64,000 nt of DNA from Salticus scenicus (taxonomy: Eukaryota > Arthropoda > Arachnida > Araneae > Salticidae). The notes beneath the pieces are model-generated. The model had not been told where the DNA came from and searched no databases. It was given only the letters and a program-made list of their open reading frames with translations. The stretch is from assembly GCA_963930645.1 (NCBI GenBank), contig OZ005657.1:48384153-48448152 (forward strand). Direction: 5' to 3'. Within the stretch, counting starts at the first letter, position 1. The number at the start of each line of letters is the position of its first letter. The translations under genes and the position numbers were made by a program. Positions 11,751-23,423 of the stretch are shown here, piece by piece.

Positions 11751-11859
11751 TAGTGAACTGTACTTCCACCTTTGTGAACCTTGCCAGAAAAAATAAAAAG
11801 GTATTAAAAAGGGCATTTCTGTAAAACCTATGATTTTTTTTCAAATTTAATTCCCGTTG

Positions 11860-12201
11860 TCAGGCAGATCTTATTGATTTTCAGTCTAGCCCAGATAGGA
11901 ATGCAAATTGATTATGGTGTACCAAAATTATCTCACAAAATTTGTGATTCTCAAGTCTGTAACGTCAAAAAGAGCTGAATAAGTAACCTACAACCTAGTG
12001 GACATATTCTCGTTGCTTGGACTGCCATCTATATTACAGTCTGACAATGATAGGGAATTTGCCAATAATGTGGTGACCAGCTTTTGGCCACCACTGAAGA
12101 TCGTCCATAGGAAGTTTCACCATTCACAAAGCCATAGTAGTAGAGAAAGATCTAGTCAAGATATCGAAGATACGCTCTGGTACTTGGATGCAGGACATTA
12201 A
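11860..12201 (+). pseudogene. integrase catalytic core (rve) remnant
   Basis: Near 11860-11895 a frame reads ADLIDFQSSPD, the first catalytic aspartate region of an rve integrase core. A second frame gives YLTKFVILKSVTSKRAE, then VDIFSLLGLPSILQSDNDREF (the second Asp region, with the usual NGRE changed to NDRE). The glutamate helix reads HSQSHSSRERSSQD at about 12120-12160. The Asp, Asp and Glu positions can all be located, but they lie in different frames separated by stops, so the gene is dead. The family is the retroviral-type integrase fold used by KRBA2/Ginger elements. Confidence 0.65.
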
Positions 12202-12370
12202 ATCTGTCCGCTGGAATAAAGGACTGTGTTTCGTTCAATTTATGAAAAATAGAGCTTACCATTTTGGGATCAAAAGAATATCATGCGTATCTCTTTTTCC
12301 CTGCAAACCTAAAGTAGGGCTTAAAAAGTAATTTCTACCCGAAGATGTTTTAAAAGACATAAATAGAGAG

Positions 12371-13510
12371 GTGCAGCTAGAAAAAATAATAGAAAGTGTT
12401 CAGAGACTGCAGGCTATTGCCCGACACAGGAGTTGGCATCCAATCATACTTGAAATTAAAATTAAACTGTGCAATTTAAAATCTAATGTAACTCTGGCAC
12501 ACGTTTCTGCCCACAGGGGTGTCGTCGGAAATGAACTGGCTGATGTTCTGGCAAAAAATACCACTGAAAATAGTCTTATACAATATTCCTTGCCCCCCCC
12601 CCCCCCTCATTCGTCAAACAAAAATTAAAACTTCAACTGATTCAAAATTGGCAATCTCTGTGAGATGTCTCAGAAAAAGGTAGACACACCCACAACTTGA
12701 TCCCCATAGCCACAACCAATGACTGGAAACTTACCCCCCCCCCCATAACAGTCTTCTTGACGGGCCATGGCCCATTCTCAAGCTACCTCTACAGATTTCA
12801 TCACCGACGCTCACCCCTGTGCCCTTGTGGCGAGGAGGGAAATGCATTGCATCATTACTTTAACTATGTCCTCACTTCTGCCCACCATATCAGATATCCT
12901 CCCCCCAGACAAGTAAACTAGCTGGGCAACATTTTAACTAGACCAAATCTAATTAAACTCAATAAGATTTTCTCCCTATTAATGGATATATCAAATGCCA
13001 CTGATAAATGTTGTTATCAATAACACTGCCTACTGGCCCAGACAGGAACCTAGACCTCCTCAAGAGCCATGTCGACAAGTGTATTATGTACATGTTCTGC
13101 TGTAGAAATGGATTCAATGATCAGTAACCTGTTGCAACAGGTGATTGCACCACAGCACATATGTTTCAGATGTTTACCTCATGAACTCTAAATGAACTTT
13201 ATCGACCAGAATTAATTCAAACCAAGAACTTTTCTCTCAATTCTACCAGTACCCCTTGTCGCGAGGGGTCTTGGCCCGGCACTAACCTCTTATCTTATCC
13301 ATAATTGCCCATTGTCGGCTTCAGGCACTTAGCCTGGCGATATCTTGTAAATATTATTTAGAATTTAAATTAACGTTCGGCGGGGCTGGAAATAACTCGA
13401 TTCTCCTCCTGAGTGCAGGGGGATATCCTCGGGGTAGCTCCCTGTGTCTTTAGACATTGAAGCGCTCAACATCGCTCCAAGAGTGATGAGCGGGGGCCGC
13501 TCCCTGTTAA
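12371..13510 (+). mobile_element. 5'-truncated non-LTR retrotransposon with RNase H, nested
   Basis: Reading begins with LEKIIESVQRLQAIARHRSW and continues into TLAHVSAHRGVVGNELADVL (12500-12550). The H-x-G-x3-NE-x2-D spacing is the C-terminal signature of RNase H domains in I/R1/Jockey-group elements. A second frame at 12697-12921 gives VFLTGHGPFSSYLYRFHHR followed by PLCPCGEEGNALHH, the conserved tail after RNase H, including its CxC zinc motif. A C run at 12591-12606 causes a frameshift. The 3' untranslated stretch to about 13510 is GC-richer than its surroundings. The 5' edge falls inside the KRBA2-like element, so this insertion is the younger of the two. The exact edges and any target duplication are unclear. 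Confidence 0.7.
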
Positions 13511-13862
13511 ATGGAAAAAGGTGAAACTAATCATATTGTACAAGAAGAAGAGCCTGTTTCAAAAAACATGGATGAGATTATCGTCGATAGTGGTTTAAAC
13601 ATGATGAAGACATGCTTACCGAAGAGATTTCCGTTTCTGATACCTGCTGTGTGTGTTTAAACGAGTGATGCACTGGCATGCAAAAAGTGTCATAAAAAAA
13701 ATTCATACCTTCTGTGGCCATGCTAGTAATGATGATGAAATGGAAATTTTGTACATCCTTTGTTTCAAAACTGAAAATGCTATTGAAGATAAAATAAATT
13801 CTAAAAACAATCTGGAAATGCAATCCCTTATCAGGATCTTTCTTCATACTTTGCTTAAATAG
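13511..13862 (+). pseudogene. C-terminal part of the KRBA2-like transposon protein
   Basis: After the retrotransposon, the frame starting at 13511 reads MEKGETNHIVQEEEPVSKNM and so on. It shifts near 13615-13650 into CCVCLNETSDALACKKCHKK, then IHTFCGHASNDDEMEIL. The paired C-x2-C steps with a following H and C look like a PHD-like or treble-clef zinc finger, which I associate with the tail of KRBA2-like proteins. It ends at a stop at about 13860, just before the right-hand subterminal repeats, which supports it being the end of the host element's gene. Confidence 0.5.
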
Positions 13863-14016
13863 CATTTGTCATTCTATAGAATGCCTATGTATTATATACA
13901 ATGCCTAGGGAAAGTATGTAATAATTCTCATATTTCCTACTTTGCCTAAAAACGTCCGGTATTATATACAATGTCTAGGCATTCTATAGAATGCTGGCGT
14001 TTCATACTTTGCCGGT

Positions 14017-15060
14017 AACACATACATAACATATTTGTTTTGTCAGAAAGCTTATTTTAAGTTCATAATTAAATTTTAATCACTTTAGAGAGTTTAAAAA
14101 CTTAAATAGAGGTCTTACAGACATAGACGTAGAATTGTCGTGATATTTTTAAGTTTATATTTATTGCTTTGGAAGAACTGGTTTTTAAAATTTGGCATTC
14201 ACAGGGTGGCTTCGTCTGATGAAGAGGAACTGTTAATTTACAGTTTTTGAAACTAAGTCACTTTTTAAAAATAGTTGTGTGCTTAAAATGTATAAATCTG
14301 GTATTTATTTTCATGATTAATGTAACACTGTTATTTATAAAAAGAGGAACATCTCATTGCAAATAATTAGTCAAATAGTTTACAACAATATATTTATTGC
14401 ATTATGTAACAGACAAAAAATGTATTACAAATCTTATTATTATTATTATTTTTTTAAGTTTCTTAAGAGTAAAATTAAACTGCAATACAAATTATACATA
14501 TCACCACATCCTTGTATTTAATGAGGATTTAGTAAGGTGGCACTTTAGTGTACCATGGGTACAAAGAATTAAAAAAAAAAAAAAATCAAAATTTTTAAAA
14601 AAGTATTTTTCATATTCTTTATACTTTCTCTAAGATTGGTGGCAGATTCTTGATGTGATCTTTAAATTATGATACACGGGAAGATCGTGAAAAATGTCAA
14701 TTATAAACAGCGGCAGTACTCCAAATGTTTTTTTCTTGAACAAAAACGGCTATACGTAGCGTCGAGTGCCATGTAGTGAGATAAATACCAATGTGAAGTA
14801 TATACGTTTTATTCTTATAACTGTCTTTGACATTTCTTACATAAATTCGATTTCATACGTTTTCTAATATAATGCTTCTTAAAAGTACTGTCAGTAGATA
14901 AAGGGTTAAGCTTTATGTACAGCGAGGAACGAAAATTTCAGTTGACAGAGTCAGTTATTAACACGCTTTTATTTGCTTCACCTGTATGTTTGTATGTATG
15001 TTTGTAACTGCTCTGGGAGCAAATAAAAAATTTATATTGTAAAAAAATACTTTCACTGCG
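14017..15060. other. AT-rich DNA, no gene seen
   Basis: There is only low-complexity sequence and A tracts (14569-14585). The open frame at 14397-14633 is low complexity and has no recognisable domain. Confidence 0.5.
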
Positions 15061-15066
15061 TGAACG

Positions 15067-15137
15067 ATGTGGCGTTGAGGAAAGGCTCCGCGCTACGAAC
15101 CTAAAGGACCGGCGTTCGTTCCCAGTCAGGGGAGATT
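15067..15137 (+). repeat. tRNA-like fragment
   Basis: GTGGCGTTGAGGAAAGGC followed by GGCGTTCGTTCCCAGTC resembles A-box and B-box blocks of a tRNA. Pairing is poor. It may be the head of a decayed SINE. Confidence 0.3.
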
Positions 15138-15139
15138 TT

Positions 15140-15950
15140 TCAGAAATGGTTTTTGTTTAATTCTAAGTTATTTTAATCAAAGATTTAAATGTAAATATTA
15201 TGGTGTGCCACTCAACTCACACGATTTTCTCTTACCCTGCATTTTAATACTAAGATAGATATTTTGTGCTTTTTTTAGTTCACATTTCTATAAAAGCGTG
15301 TTCTTTAATTTTTTAAAACTATAATATTATTTTTTATTTTTTATAATTAATGGTGAAGAAAGGAATATATCGTACATAAGTGCAAGAGAAGATTAAAAGT
15401 TAATTTAAAACCTTTTGCTTTCTCAATAAGATTATAGATTCTATGCATATTGTAATTTTTTTTTAGATAAAAAAGTTAATAAAGTTGTATGAAATTATAT
15501 AAATTATTATAAAAAATTTTGATTTTATATGTAAAGGAATAATTATTTATTTCATATCAATGTAAGCGTACAATTTTTATCGTTAGACTAATAAGCTAAA
15601 TTAAATAATGCATTTGAAAATTTGAAAACGAAATAAATAATTATATAAAACATATTTCATATTTTCGGCCATAAGAATTCAATGTCATAATTTGAAAAAA
15701 AAAAAAAAAAAAGTGTTTTTTCTTTTAAAGATAAATTTCATCCCTTTAAAACTTTCTACGGTTGCTTAAGACATACGGTGTTTGTAATTTAGGCCGATTG
15801 ACTACTCGAGGGTCCTAGGCCAGAAGGGGAGTGCTCTTCGTGGGGGGTCTTCTAAGGGGTCCTGCCCCATATTATTTAAGCTTAAGAAACATGTATAAAT
15901 ATTTTTAATTGCGACCGTTTATTTTTATAATGAAGTTATTTGATATATTA

Positions 15951-15986
<36 letters not shown>

Positions 15987-16090
15987 ATAAAGACTTGCTT
16001 TATTTAAAAATAATGTAAGGAACAACAACAACAAAAAGTTTTATCTTTATTATCTTTTTAAAAATGTTTTTAACCGAAAATACTTTATCT
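15140..16090. other. AT-rich DNA with AT microsatellite
   Basis: An AT tract lies at about 15953-15983 and an A tract near 15697-15712. A GC-richer patch at 15795-15865 (CTACTCGAGGGTCCTAGGCC and after) is unassigned. No gene. Confidence 0.5.
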
Positions 16091-16094
16091 ACAA

Positions 16095-16305
16095 GCCGAG
16101 ATTTCGCAGCGATAACTCACTGGTCAGTTCTCAGTAGCTCTACTTGCGTCAGCCATTATCCTGATGTGCATATCATTGACATTCATCCCAGCGGGGGTCT
16201 GGGTTCGAATCCCGGAATGGGCATGCCACGGTATATGTTATACCCACATATCGTGGAAACGTGAAGTGAGCCATAGCTTGTGGTTCACTGTCAGAAAGAG
16301 TATTT
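16095..16305 (+). mobile_element. SINE-like tRNA-derived repeat
   Basis: A GTAGCTCTACTTGCG stretch and the strong B-box-like GGGTTCGAATCCCGG at about 16201-16216 mark a tRNA-derived pol III promoter. The downstream body (ATGCCACGGTATATGTTATA and after) is not tRNA. I saw no second copy in the window, so the family assignment is inference. Confidence 0.45.
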
Positions 16306-16764
16306 TTTCTTTTTAATTAGCCGTACAATCGCCGTATATATATAAAAAAATAATTTGAGATATATAGCGAAGTTGATTGGAATTTTAAGTGTCAGTTAAA
16401 GTTTTAATATTTTCAGTTTCTCAGTTTCTTCTAGTGATTTTTTATATTAATTTATCCATCTTGTTTTCAGTTGAAATTCTTATTAAGTTCGCAAAAACTA
16501 ATTTCAAAGAAGAAAAATATTTGTTTATTTTCTCAATTACACATGAAAAAGTGATTAAAACATCGTTTCGATTAACACATTTGCTTTATTTATTAAATGC
16601 TTAATATTATACTGGTGATGTTCACTAAATCTAATCTTCATTAATTTATAGAAAGTTTTAACTAAAGATAATTTTTTTTTAATAGAGCAGCAATGATCAA
16701 TAACCAAAAATAGATCATCGAACTTTTCAGGTGTTCACCACTAAAGAGGTTCCTGACATTATCA

Positions 16765-16985
16765 GTCCACCAGCGGTCGAGCGGTCCTGAGCTCAAAGCT
16801 GTTAGACTTGAGGTGCCAGATTCGATTCCAGGTCGCGCTTGACGGTCTAACTGCTTGGATTTTTCCGTGGTTTTCTCTGAAGCTTGCGTAAGTACGGGTT
16901 AGGACTCCTTAGAAAGACCCCGACGGAGGGCAGGCCTAGGATCCTAGTGTTGTCAGTCGGCCTCAGTTCCTCCAACCCAATCTTG
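16765..16985 (+). mobile_element. tRNA-headed SINE, family B, copy 1
   Basis: The head contains AGCGGTCGAGCGGTCCTGAG and the B box AGATTCGATTCCAGG. The body, GGATTTTTCCGTGGTTTTCT then GAAAGACCCCGACGGAGG, is also found in degraded form at 33020-33245 (TTTCTGTGATTTCTTCTGAA; TTTATGGAGGG). Two independent copies with a tRNA-like start support a SINE family. Confidence 0.65.
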
Positions 16986-19318
16986 TTTTAATAATGATCT
17001 AAAATAAATAAAACATGATAGATTTTGTTCTTATTGATAAATTTAACTACATGTAAAATATGATATTATATTACAGTCTATTTTTATGATAAATTATTAC
17101 TTTTATTTTATTTTATTTATTTATTTATTTTTAAACGCAACGCAATAGTATTCAGCGATTTACTAAACAACATTAAATCAAACAAATATGTTTGTTGTAA
17201 TGAGAAGTCGAAGTGTAATTTAATTTTAATTTTCAATATCAAGTCAAAATTGTTTTGAGTAACTGAAAAGGAAAACTATATCTTTTAAATGATATTTTAA
17301 TTTAATTGAAAAAAATAAAAAATAATATATAGTTATGATTATGATGAACAAATTTAAACTACATTTAAATTAAACTTTTTGAAGGATAGTGATTGTAGGA
17401 TCTTTCTAAAAGATCCTAAGTTGTAATCAAGATTATTTAGTGCTGCCATCTACTGACTATTAAAATTAAGATAATTAAATTCATGTTGGTGTTGATTTAG
17501 ACCAGGATTTCCCTAACCCTAGCGTTCCCCAAGTTCCTGACTAGGTCCCTAATTTTCAAAAACGACAAAAAAGATTTTATTAAATGTTTTGGGGATTAAA
17601 TGTAGGTACAGATACTAGATCGTTTAACACATACTTTTTTTTTTTTATCACCACATGAATCAACTGAATAAGTTACTAAAATGCATAGAGGAGAAAATAT
17701 ACTAATTTCAAGTAAGAGAGAAAAATAACAACCTGATTTGATTATTGTGATGCACTGATGACGGTCGGCAAATTAGATCTGAAATAATCATATAAATAGT
17801 AATTAGATGAAAAATAAATTAGAAATTTCATATATATATATATATATATATGTATTTAAGTTATGTATACATTTCATAACATAAAATTTTAAATGCAGAA
17901 AATAACTGTATGCCATAATGGAGCATAATATTACGTTCGAGCATTGAGCTGTGATAGCAACAGCAACTGAAAAAATGTTTGCTGCTGCCCTCTATTGAAT
18001 AATAAAGGTAAGACATTGATTTCTTTCTTTCTTTTTTTGAATAGAATATTCAGAATAATGAAAGCGTGTACTGCAAAACATTAAAAAGCCAACTAAATTT
18101 TTCGCTGTAAAATAGCATCAATATTAGCCATTGTATCAATTGTTTACTAAGTTAAAAAATATGTGCATTTACTTCTAAATATGTTAAGCAAAAAATGACT
18201 CTCAGCATGACTCTCCCTTTCGCAATTTTAATTTATCAGTTTTTATGCATATAATTTTTAGAATAATAAAAAAAAAACATAATAATAATAATAAAAGATT
18301 AAACAAAATGCTGACGACACACACACACGCACAATAATAATAATAATAATAATAATAATGAGAACAAGAAGAAGAAAACTGCAGTATAGCAAACTACAAA
18401 AAAGTTGTTAACTCTACTTAACGGCATCTTTCCATTTTCAAAAAACTTATTATTCACCGTCAAAAAAGCTTTACATTTTCATAGTCTTCCTTTTTTTTCC
18501 CCATTTTAATGCATCTTAACAATATTTTAATTAGATTTATTGAAATGTTTTGCACATATTATCATTTTTACTGTTACTCCAATTATAGTTTCAAGCGTAT
18601 TTCCGAAAATGTGTCACTTTTAGGAATTAAAATTATAAATTGTGATTTGCCAGTATTATAATTTAAATTTTTGATTGCATAAGTTTTCTAAACACTGAAA
18701 TAAGCTTTTTTGTTTCAAAACATTTTTATTACTTGTTGATGCTATGGGTTAATGAATATTGCCGATACATAGGACCTAGGCATTCGGGCAATGCCCTTGG
18801 TTTGTGTGAGTGTGCGGGGGGGGGGACGTATTTAGACTAGTTTCGGAGAAAATCATGTAAAACAGAACGACTGGGCGGACAAACGCGACTGGGGTCTATA
18901 CCGGCACCTCCTTTCTAGGATTTTCACGATCAGAGTCTCGCGGCCACAGGTGGAGCCTTTTTTTATTACAAAACTTCATGTAAAATAAGAAATAAAACTC
19001 AAACGTAAGGTTTTTCATTCATTTATTGTATTTATACATTCGAAAAATCATTCTAGAACTAAAGTGGTGTGAAAAAAATGCAGAACTAAAAATGCCCCGG
19101 AATAAGTTATACACGTTAGCAATTCTGATTATGTATGATTTAAAAATACTGTTGAAAAGTGGCTATTTCCGCTTCAGTATCCAAGATGCAGATATATATT
19201 ACATACAACGAATGGACGTATAACTATTACGTACTACTTTGCAATTTTTGATTTTTATATACTTTCTATATTTTTCGACATTAGTTTCTTCAACCGCTCT
19301 ACCTTTTGCGGAAATTAG

Positions 19319-19350
<32 letters not shown>
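16986..19350. other. AT-rich DNA with simple repeats
   Basis: It holds AT tracts (17831-17852), a CA/AAT compound microsatellite (18318-18360), a G run at 18818-18826 and a GC-richer patch at 18770-18960 of unknown nature. The A tract at 19323-19353 directly precedes a mariner relic. The open frame at 19026-19223 has no recognisable domain. Confidence 0.5.
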
Positions 19351-19353
<3 letters not shown>

Positions 19354-19354
<1 letters not shown>

Positions 19355-20091
19355 AGGCACATATGCAGTTTAAAAGAGTACACGTGGGTTTTTCTTATAA
19401 CCCTTAAATCTGACGGATGTGGCAACTATTCTAACATTGAAGTATGATTGTTTGAACCTTGTTTAAGTTTGTGAGACAATTTCTAACACTGTTGGACTGT
19501 TACAGCTTTCTTTGTGAGGTAAAACAGAAATGGAGCGCACAATTTTTTTAATCCTGTAATAATTTTATTTTTGAAAAACGTAATTTAATTCAATTTTTTT
19601 TACATTATCATTCCTCACAGAAAATGTTGAAAATGTTCACCACCATTTTGAATGCAAACATGAACACGTCGAACCAGGTTTTCGACACACTTCGCAACAT
19701 TGTTGGTGTTATTGACGAGATTTCTTCAGTTACGATCTGTTTTAATTCATCGATGTTGGCAGGACTTCTCTGGAAAAGCCTATGAAATGATAATGTAAAA
19801 ATGATAATATAATTTAAATGTAATGTAGGAATGATAATGTAAAAAAATTGAATTAAATTTTGTTTTTCATAAATAAAATTATTACAGGATTAAAAAAAAA
19901 AAAATGTGCGTCTCCATTTCTGTTTTACCTCACAAATAAAGTTGTAACAGTCCAACAGTGTTGGAAATTGTCTCCCACACTTAAACAAGGTTCAAACAAT
20001 TATAGTTCAGTGTTAGAATAGTTGCCACATCCGTCATATTTAAGGGTAATTAAGAAAAACCAACGGGTACTCTTTTAAATTGTTCACCCAG
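19354..20091 (-). mobile_element. mariner-like deletion derivative with long inverted repeats
   Basis: The right end is GTTCACCCAG followed by TA (20092-20093); the left end near 19354 is eroded. Inverted repeats of about 200 bp share AATTTAAAAGAGTAC, AGGTAAAACAGAAATGGAG-like and TTTTTAATCCTGTAATAATT blocks. Between the arms, on the minus strand (19765 to 19612), a coding remnant reads SPANIDELKQIVTEEISSIT, PTMLRS and then, after a one-base shift, VRRVHVCIQNGGEHFQHFL. That is the conserved C-terminus of mariner/Tc relatives with a DUF4817 N-terminus. Everything upstream in the transposase is deleted. Confidence 0.75.
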
Positions 20092-20669
20092 TATATTGTC
20101 AAATCGCGAAAAGTTGGCATATGATCTCGGAATCTTTCATTTCTAAACAGGAGCTACCAAATGCTAAATAAAGATGACGCTTAGCAACAACACTTTTTGC
20201 GAAATGATTCATTTTACTTACCCACCTATTTGCCGCCAATACGAGCAGCTTATTGTTGATAATTCAGAATTGTAGTTATTTTTAAATATTGCCTATAAAT
20301 TTGAATTTATTTGTGTTTGTTTCTAACCTTTAAATTCAGCAAAACCCTAGAAATTTCCCGCATAGGTTATTAAGTTTTTTTTAAATATATGTGAAACGAT
20401 TTCTTTGATTCTTTCTTTTCTTTTCTTTCTTTCTTTTCTTTTCTTTTTTTCTTTTTAAGTCTGATAGGTAGAAAAATTCATTCCAAAGCCTAAATTGTTA
20501 TGATTAGTTCTTTTTTTCTTTATTTTTTAAAACTATTATAGTTATTAATGATTATGATATATTAATTAGTGATAATTATATGTTTACGTTTTCAAACCTG
20601 AGATAGTATTAATCACGGTTTCTTTAATTGCGTACAGCGTAGAAATAGACCTCTACATTTTTTTTTTTT
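20092..20669. other. AT-rich DNA, no gene seen
   Basis: There is a TTTC/TTTCT pyrimidine tract around 20405-20455 and a T run just before the piggyBac element. No coding signal. Confidence 0.5.
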
Positions 20670-20673
20670 TTAA

Positions 20674-21677
20674 CCCCTTCCGGTACTATTTAATAATGAA
20701 AAACGTTGCACGAAATAACCATTTAATTTTTATTTAAAACTACTCTTATTGGTTACGGTCTTTATTTCCCAACACCTTTTTCCTTCAGTAAAAATTTATA
20801 CTGGCAGGGCCGATGTTCAACAGTGACTTTAGTCGCATGACGAGTATAGCTGTTTTTCAACAAATTTAGGAACAAATTTGGAGATGAATACCAATTATCC
20901 AAATATATAGTGTATCCTTTTCCTAATACATGCTTTGATAGTTCCATCACCACACTTTCTGATTGTTCCGCATACCTGTTAGTTTCTATTGATAGTATTT
21001 CCCAAAAGTTCACATTCAATACTTCTTCAAAAACCTCTAATGGCTTTGGATTAGCACCTAGTTTTTGCATAATCAGAGGGTTTACACCAGGTATTCCTGT
21101 AAATTTTTTTATTTCAGGCACATTATCTATTTCCTTCCAACACCATTCTTCCGATGATGTGTTTGCGATTCCAGAAGGTTCACTATCATCATCACTTATT
21201 AGTCGCCTAGCACGTTTTCGCTTTCTTGGTAATATTTCATTATCATTATTTTCATTATCAGTATCAGGTAAGTGTACACTTATTTCTTCTGATTCTTCAT
21301 AATCGCTCCAATCACCTTGACCTTCATAGTCTGCAAAACTCTTATCCATTATGGTATTTACTATACAACACGTTTTTCCTTTACAGAAATATATATTGAC
21401 CGATGCTCACACTAAATTTTTACAAGAATGAAATCTTACAGACTAACAACAATTCGGCCGTGACTTGTACCAAGAAATTCTAACGGTAAACAATATGTGA
21501 TAGGGATCTGTGATATTTCCACAAGTAAAAAAGGTGTTGCCAAATTCAGTACACTAGAAATTTTAAACTAAATTAATTATCATATTCAACAGTAAGCACG
21601 ACGAGTGTAGCTTGTCATTGTGCGATATGGCATGAAAAACCAATGACGAGCTAGACTCGTCATTTTACCGGAGGGGG
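20674..21677 (-). mobile_element. piggyBac element, internally deleted, TTAA flanks intact
   Basis: The left end CCCCTTCCGGTA and the inverse complement of the right end, CCCCCTCCGGTA, are inverted repeats. TTAA flanks both sides exactly (20670-20673 and 21678-21681), the diagnostic piggyBac target. A subterminal hairpin, GACGAG-CTAGA-CTCGTC, lies at about 21646-21662 inside the right end. The enclosed transposase reading frame has an internal deletion. At about 1.0 kb the element is less than half the length of an autonomous piggyBac. Confidence 0.9.
20762..21349 (-). pseudogene. internally deleted piggyBac transposase
   Basis: The 195-residue frame is open from its ATG to a stop. Residues 1-50 are acidic, and PRKRKRARR at about 42-50 could be a nuclear localisation signal. 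Residues 70-125 (WKEIDNVPEIKKFTGIPGVN, then FEEVLNVNFWEILSIETNRY) match the region just before the DDE domain in piggyBac proteins. The chain then jumps to VVMELSKHVLGKGYTIYLDN followed by WYSSPNLFLNLL, a late catalytic-domain block containing the conserved D-N-(F/W)-Y segment. The intervening two catalytic Asp blocks are missing, so it cannot transpose; full-length proteins are about 550-650 residues. A short in-frame N-terminal product could still be made. Whether it is expressed cannot be seen. Confidence 0.85.
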
Positions 21678-22201
21678 TTAAGTCTCATTGTACTTAGAAA
21701 CGTTATTAAAAACAAAAATTCTTTTACTTCCTCGAAGCAGTTAAAATTTTAAAAAGTCAAATTTATTTTTAAATTTTATTAGATTTCCAAACCTTTTAGA
21801 AAGTTTAGTTACTACTTTTTAGTGAACATTCGGACATTAAGCTTATCATAAATTATAAATTATAATTTCTCATCAAGAAAATGGCTAACAGTGCCAGTTC
21901 AAGAAGCCACACCAGTTACATTGGTTATGTTACCATGTAAACATTATTTCTCAACTTATTTCATGAATGGAATCCTATTAAATCACGTGACTCACACGCC
22001 AACCTTTCGTGGTCGAACAATGTATGTAATTTGTGTATAAAATAACTCAAAGCGTTTATGTTGTTTCCGCAACAAAACACTGATATATGCAATAGAAATA
22101 AGTGTAAAAATTGTGTACTTGTATATGTTTGTATGAGAATTAATATTTTTGGACCACTAAATTAACCCTTTGCTGGTCCTATATAATTTCACTCATCTGA
22201 T

Positions 22202-22372
22202 CAGTGTTGCCAAACTTAGAGACCTTTTCATTCAATATCCATTACTAAATTCTAACTGCAACATTTGCTTCGTCATTTCCAAGGTTAGTCGTCCGTTTTA
22301 TATATCAACTATCACTTCTCAAAATTATTGGTGACAGTTGAATAAAACAATCCCTAAATTTGACGGCAGTGT
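22202..22372. mobile_element. hAT-like MITE, decayed relative of 1825-2002
   Basis: It starts CAGTGTTGCCAAACTTAGAG and ends TTTGACGGCAGTG. ATTGGTGACAGTTGAATAAA in the right half matches the 1825-2002 and 23424-23729 elements. No 8-bp duplication is visible. Confidence 0.6.
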
Positions 22373-23418
22373 TTAGAGCGCTTTAGAGCGTTAGGGCCGG
22401 TAAAGGTTAAATTTAAATAATAAACTAAATGGTAATTTTGAACATCAATTATACAGTTCGTGCTAGTCCTAAATTTTATGATTTCAAGAATATACCTAAC
22501 AATTTAATCTTGTAGATACACTGCCAGTTTTTTGTACTTTTCTAGGGTTAAAAAAAAAAAAAAAAAACTCGAGAAGGTTTAAAATTTGTTATAGAATTGA
22601 ATTTTAAATCGATCTAAACATTGACACTGGTCTTAGAATTTTGTTGACATTGGTCTTAGAATTTTGCTGAATGTACCTGTTATAACTTAATAACCAGTTG
22701 AATTTACCTGTTATACCCTAATTTCTAATGGGGAAAGAAGTTTATTCTAAACTAAAAATGATAAAACTTTATCTAAGTTCCATTTTGATTGACGATGAAA
22801 AAAGATACGTGACAAAATCTGCTTAAAAGAAATTATTAAAAAATAATGGCAAACAAGTGTTAAAAGAAAACATTTTTAATAAGTGTATACCCATTAATAC
22901 TCGTATATAAAATTGTAAGTTTTTTTTTTTTTTTTCTTTATTGATCCTAAAATGTATTTTATTTCGCATTGCACAACTCCTTTCATTTATTTTCTATTCT
23001 TTGATTATTAAAATTTGTTAAAATCAAACAAAAATATTAAATTAAAACTGTGCTTAAAATAATGTGATGGGCACAGCACTTGACTTCTTTGTACACTCAT
23101 TTAACTATACTCATTGTTAGAAAAAATTTAACATTTTCTGTGTGGCAAGTCGTTCGTAAATAAACATACAGGTTCTTATTAGTGAATGCTTTTTATTTGG
23201 TTAATATTTTCGAAATAATCCAATTATACTATTATTTGTACTACAAAAGTCACAAAAAGAGTGCATAGTTTCAACATCTTCTTTTTTTGACTGCCAGTAA
23301 TTTTTAATACATATTTTTATAAATTTCTGTAACTGTTTTAATTGCTTAAATAGGATAAAAATTTGATACACCGCAAAGCATGAATATCTTTTTGTGGGGA
23401 ACAGTAATTGATAGTTTG
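22373..23418. other. AT-rich DNA, no gene seen
   Basis: There are A and T tracts near 22550-22567 and 22920-22936, and a short local duplication (TGACACTGGTCTTAGAATTT, TTGACATTGGTCTTAGAATT) at 22620-22670. Nothing else. Confidence 0.5.
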
Positions 23419-23423
23419 TTGCA

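Larger units (their letters stand above)
11036..14016 (+). mobile_element. KRBA2/Ginger-like integrase transposon, interrupted
   Basis: The left end ACCGGCAAAGTTTGAAATCC and the right end CATACTTTGCCGGT are inverted repeats. A subterminal motif, GCATTCTATAGAATGCCTA or close variants, occurs several times at both ends (11050-11150 and 13865-14003). Between them lie pieces of a DDE integrase related to vertebrate KRBA2 and Ginger transposons, in order: N-terminal region and zinc-binding domain (11366-11750), integrase core (11870-12201), and a C-terminal Cys/His motif (13511-13862). A non-LTR retrotransposon splits it at about 12370-13510. I see no clear target duplication. The family name is inference from protein similarity remembered by motif. 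Confidence 0.6.

Noticed and set aside
20910..21302. 130-residue plus-strand open frame
   Set aside because: It is exactly antisense to the piggyBac transposase remnant.
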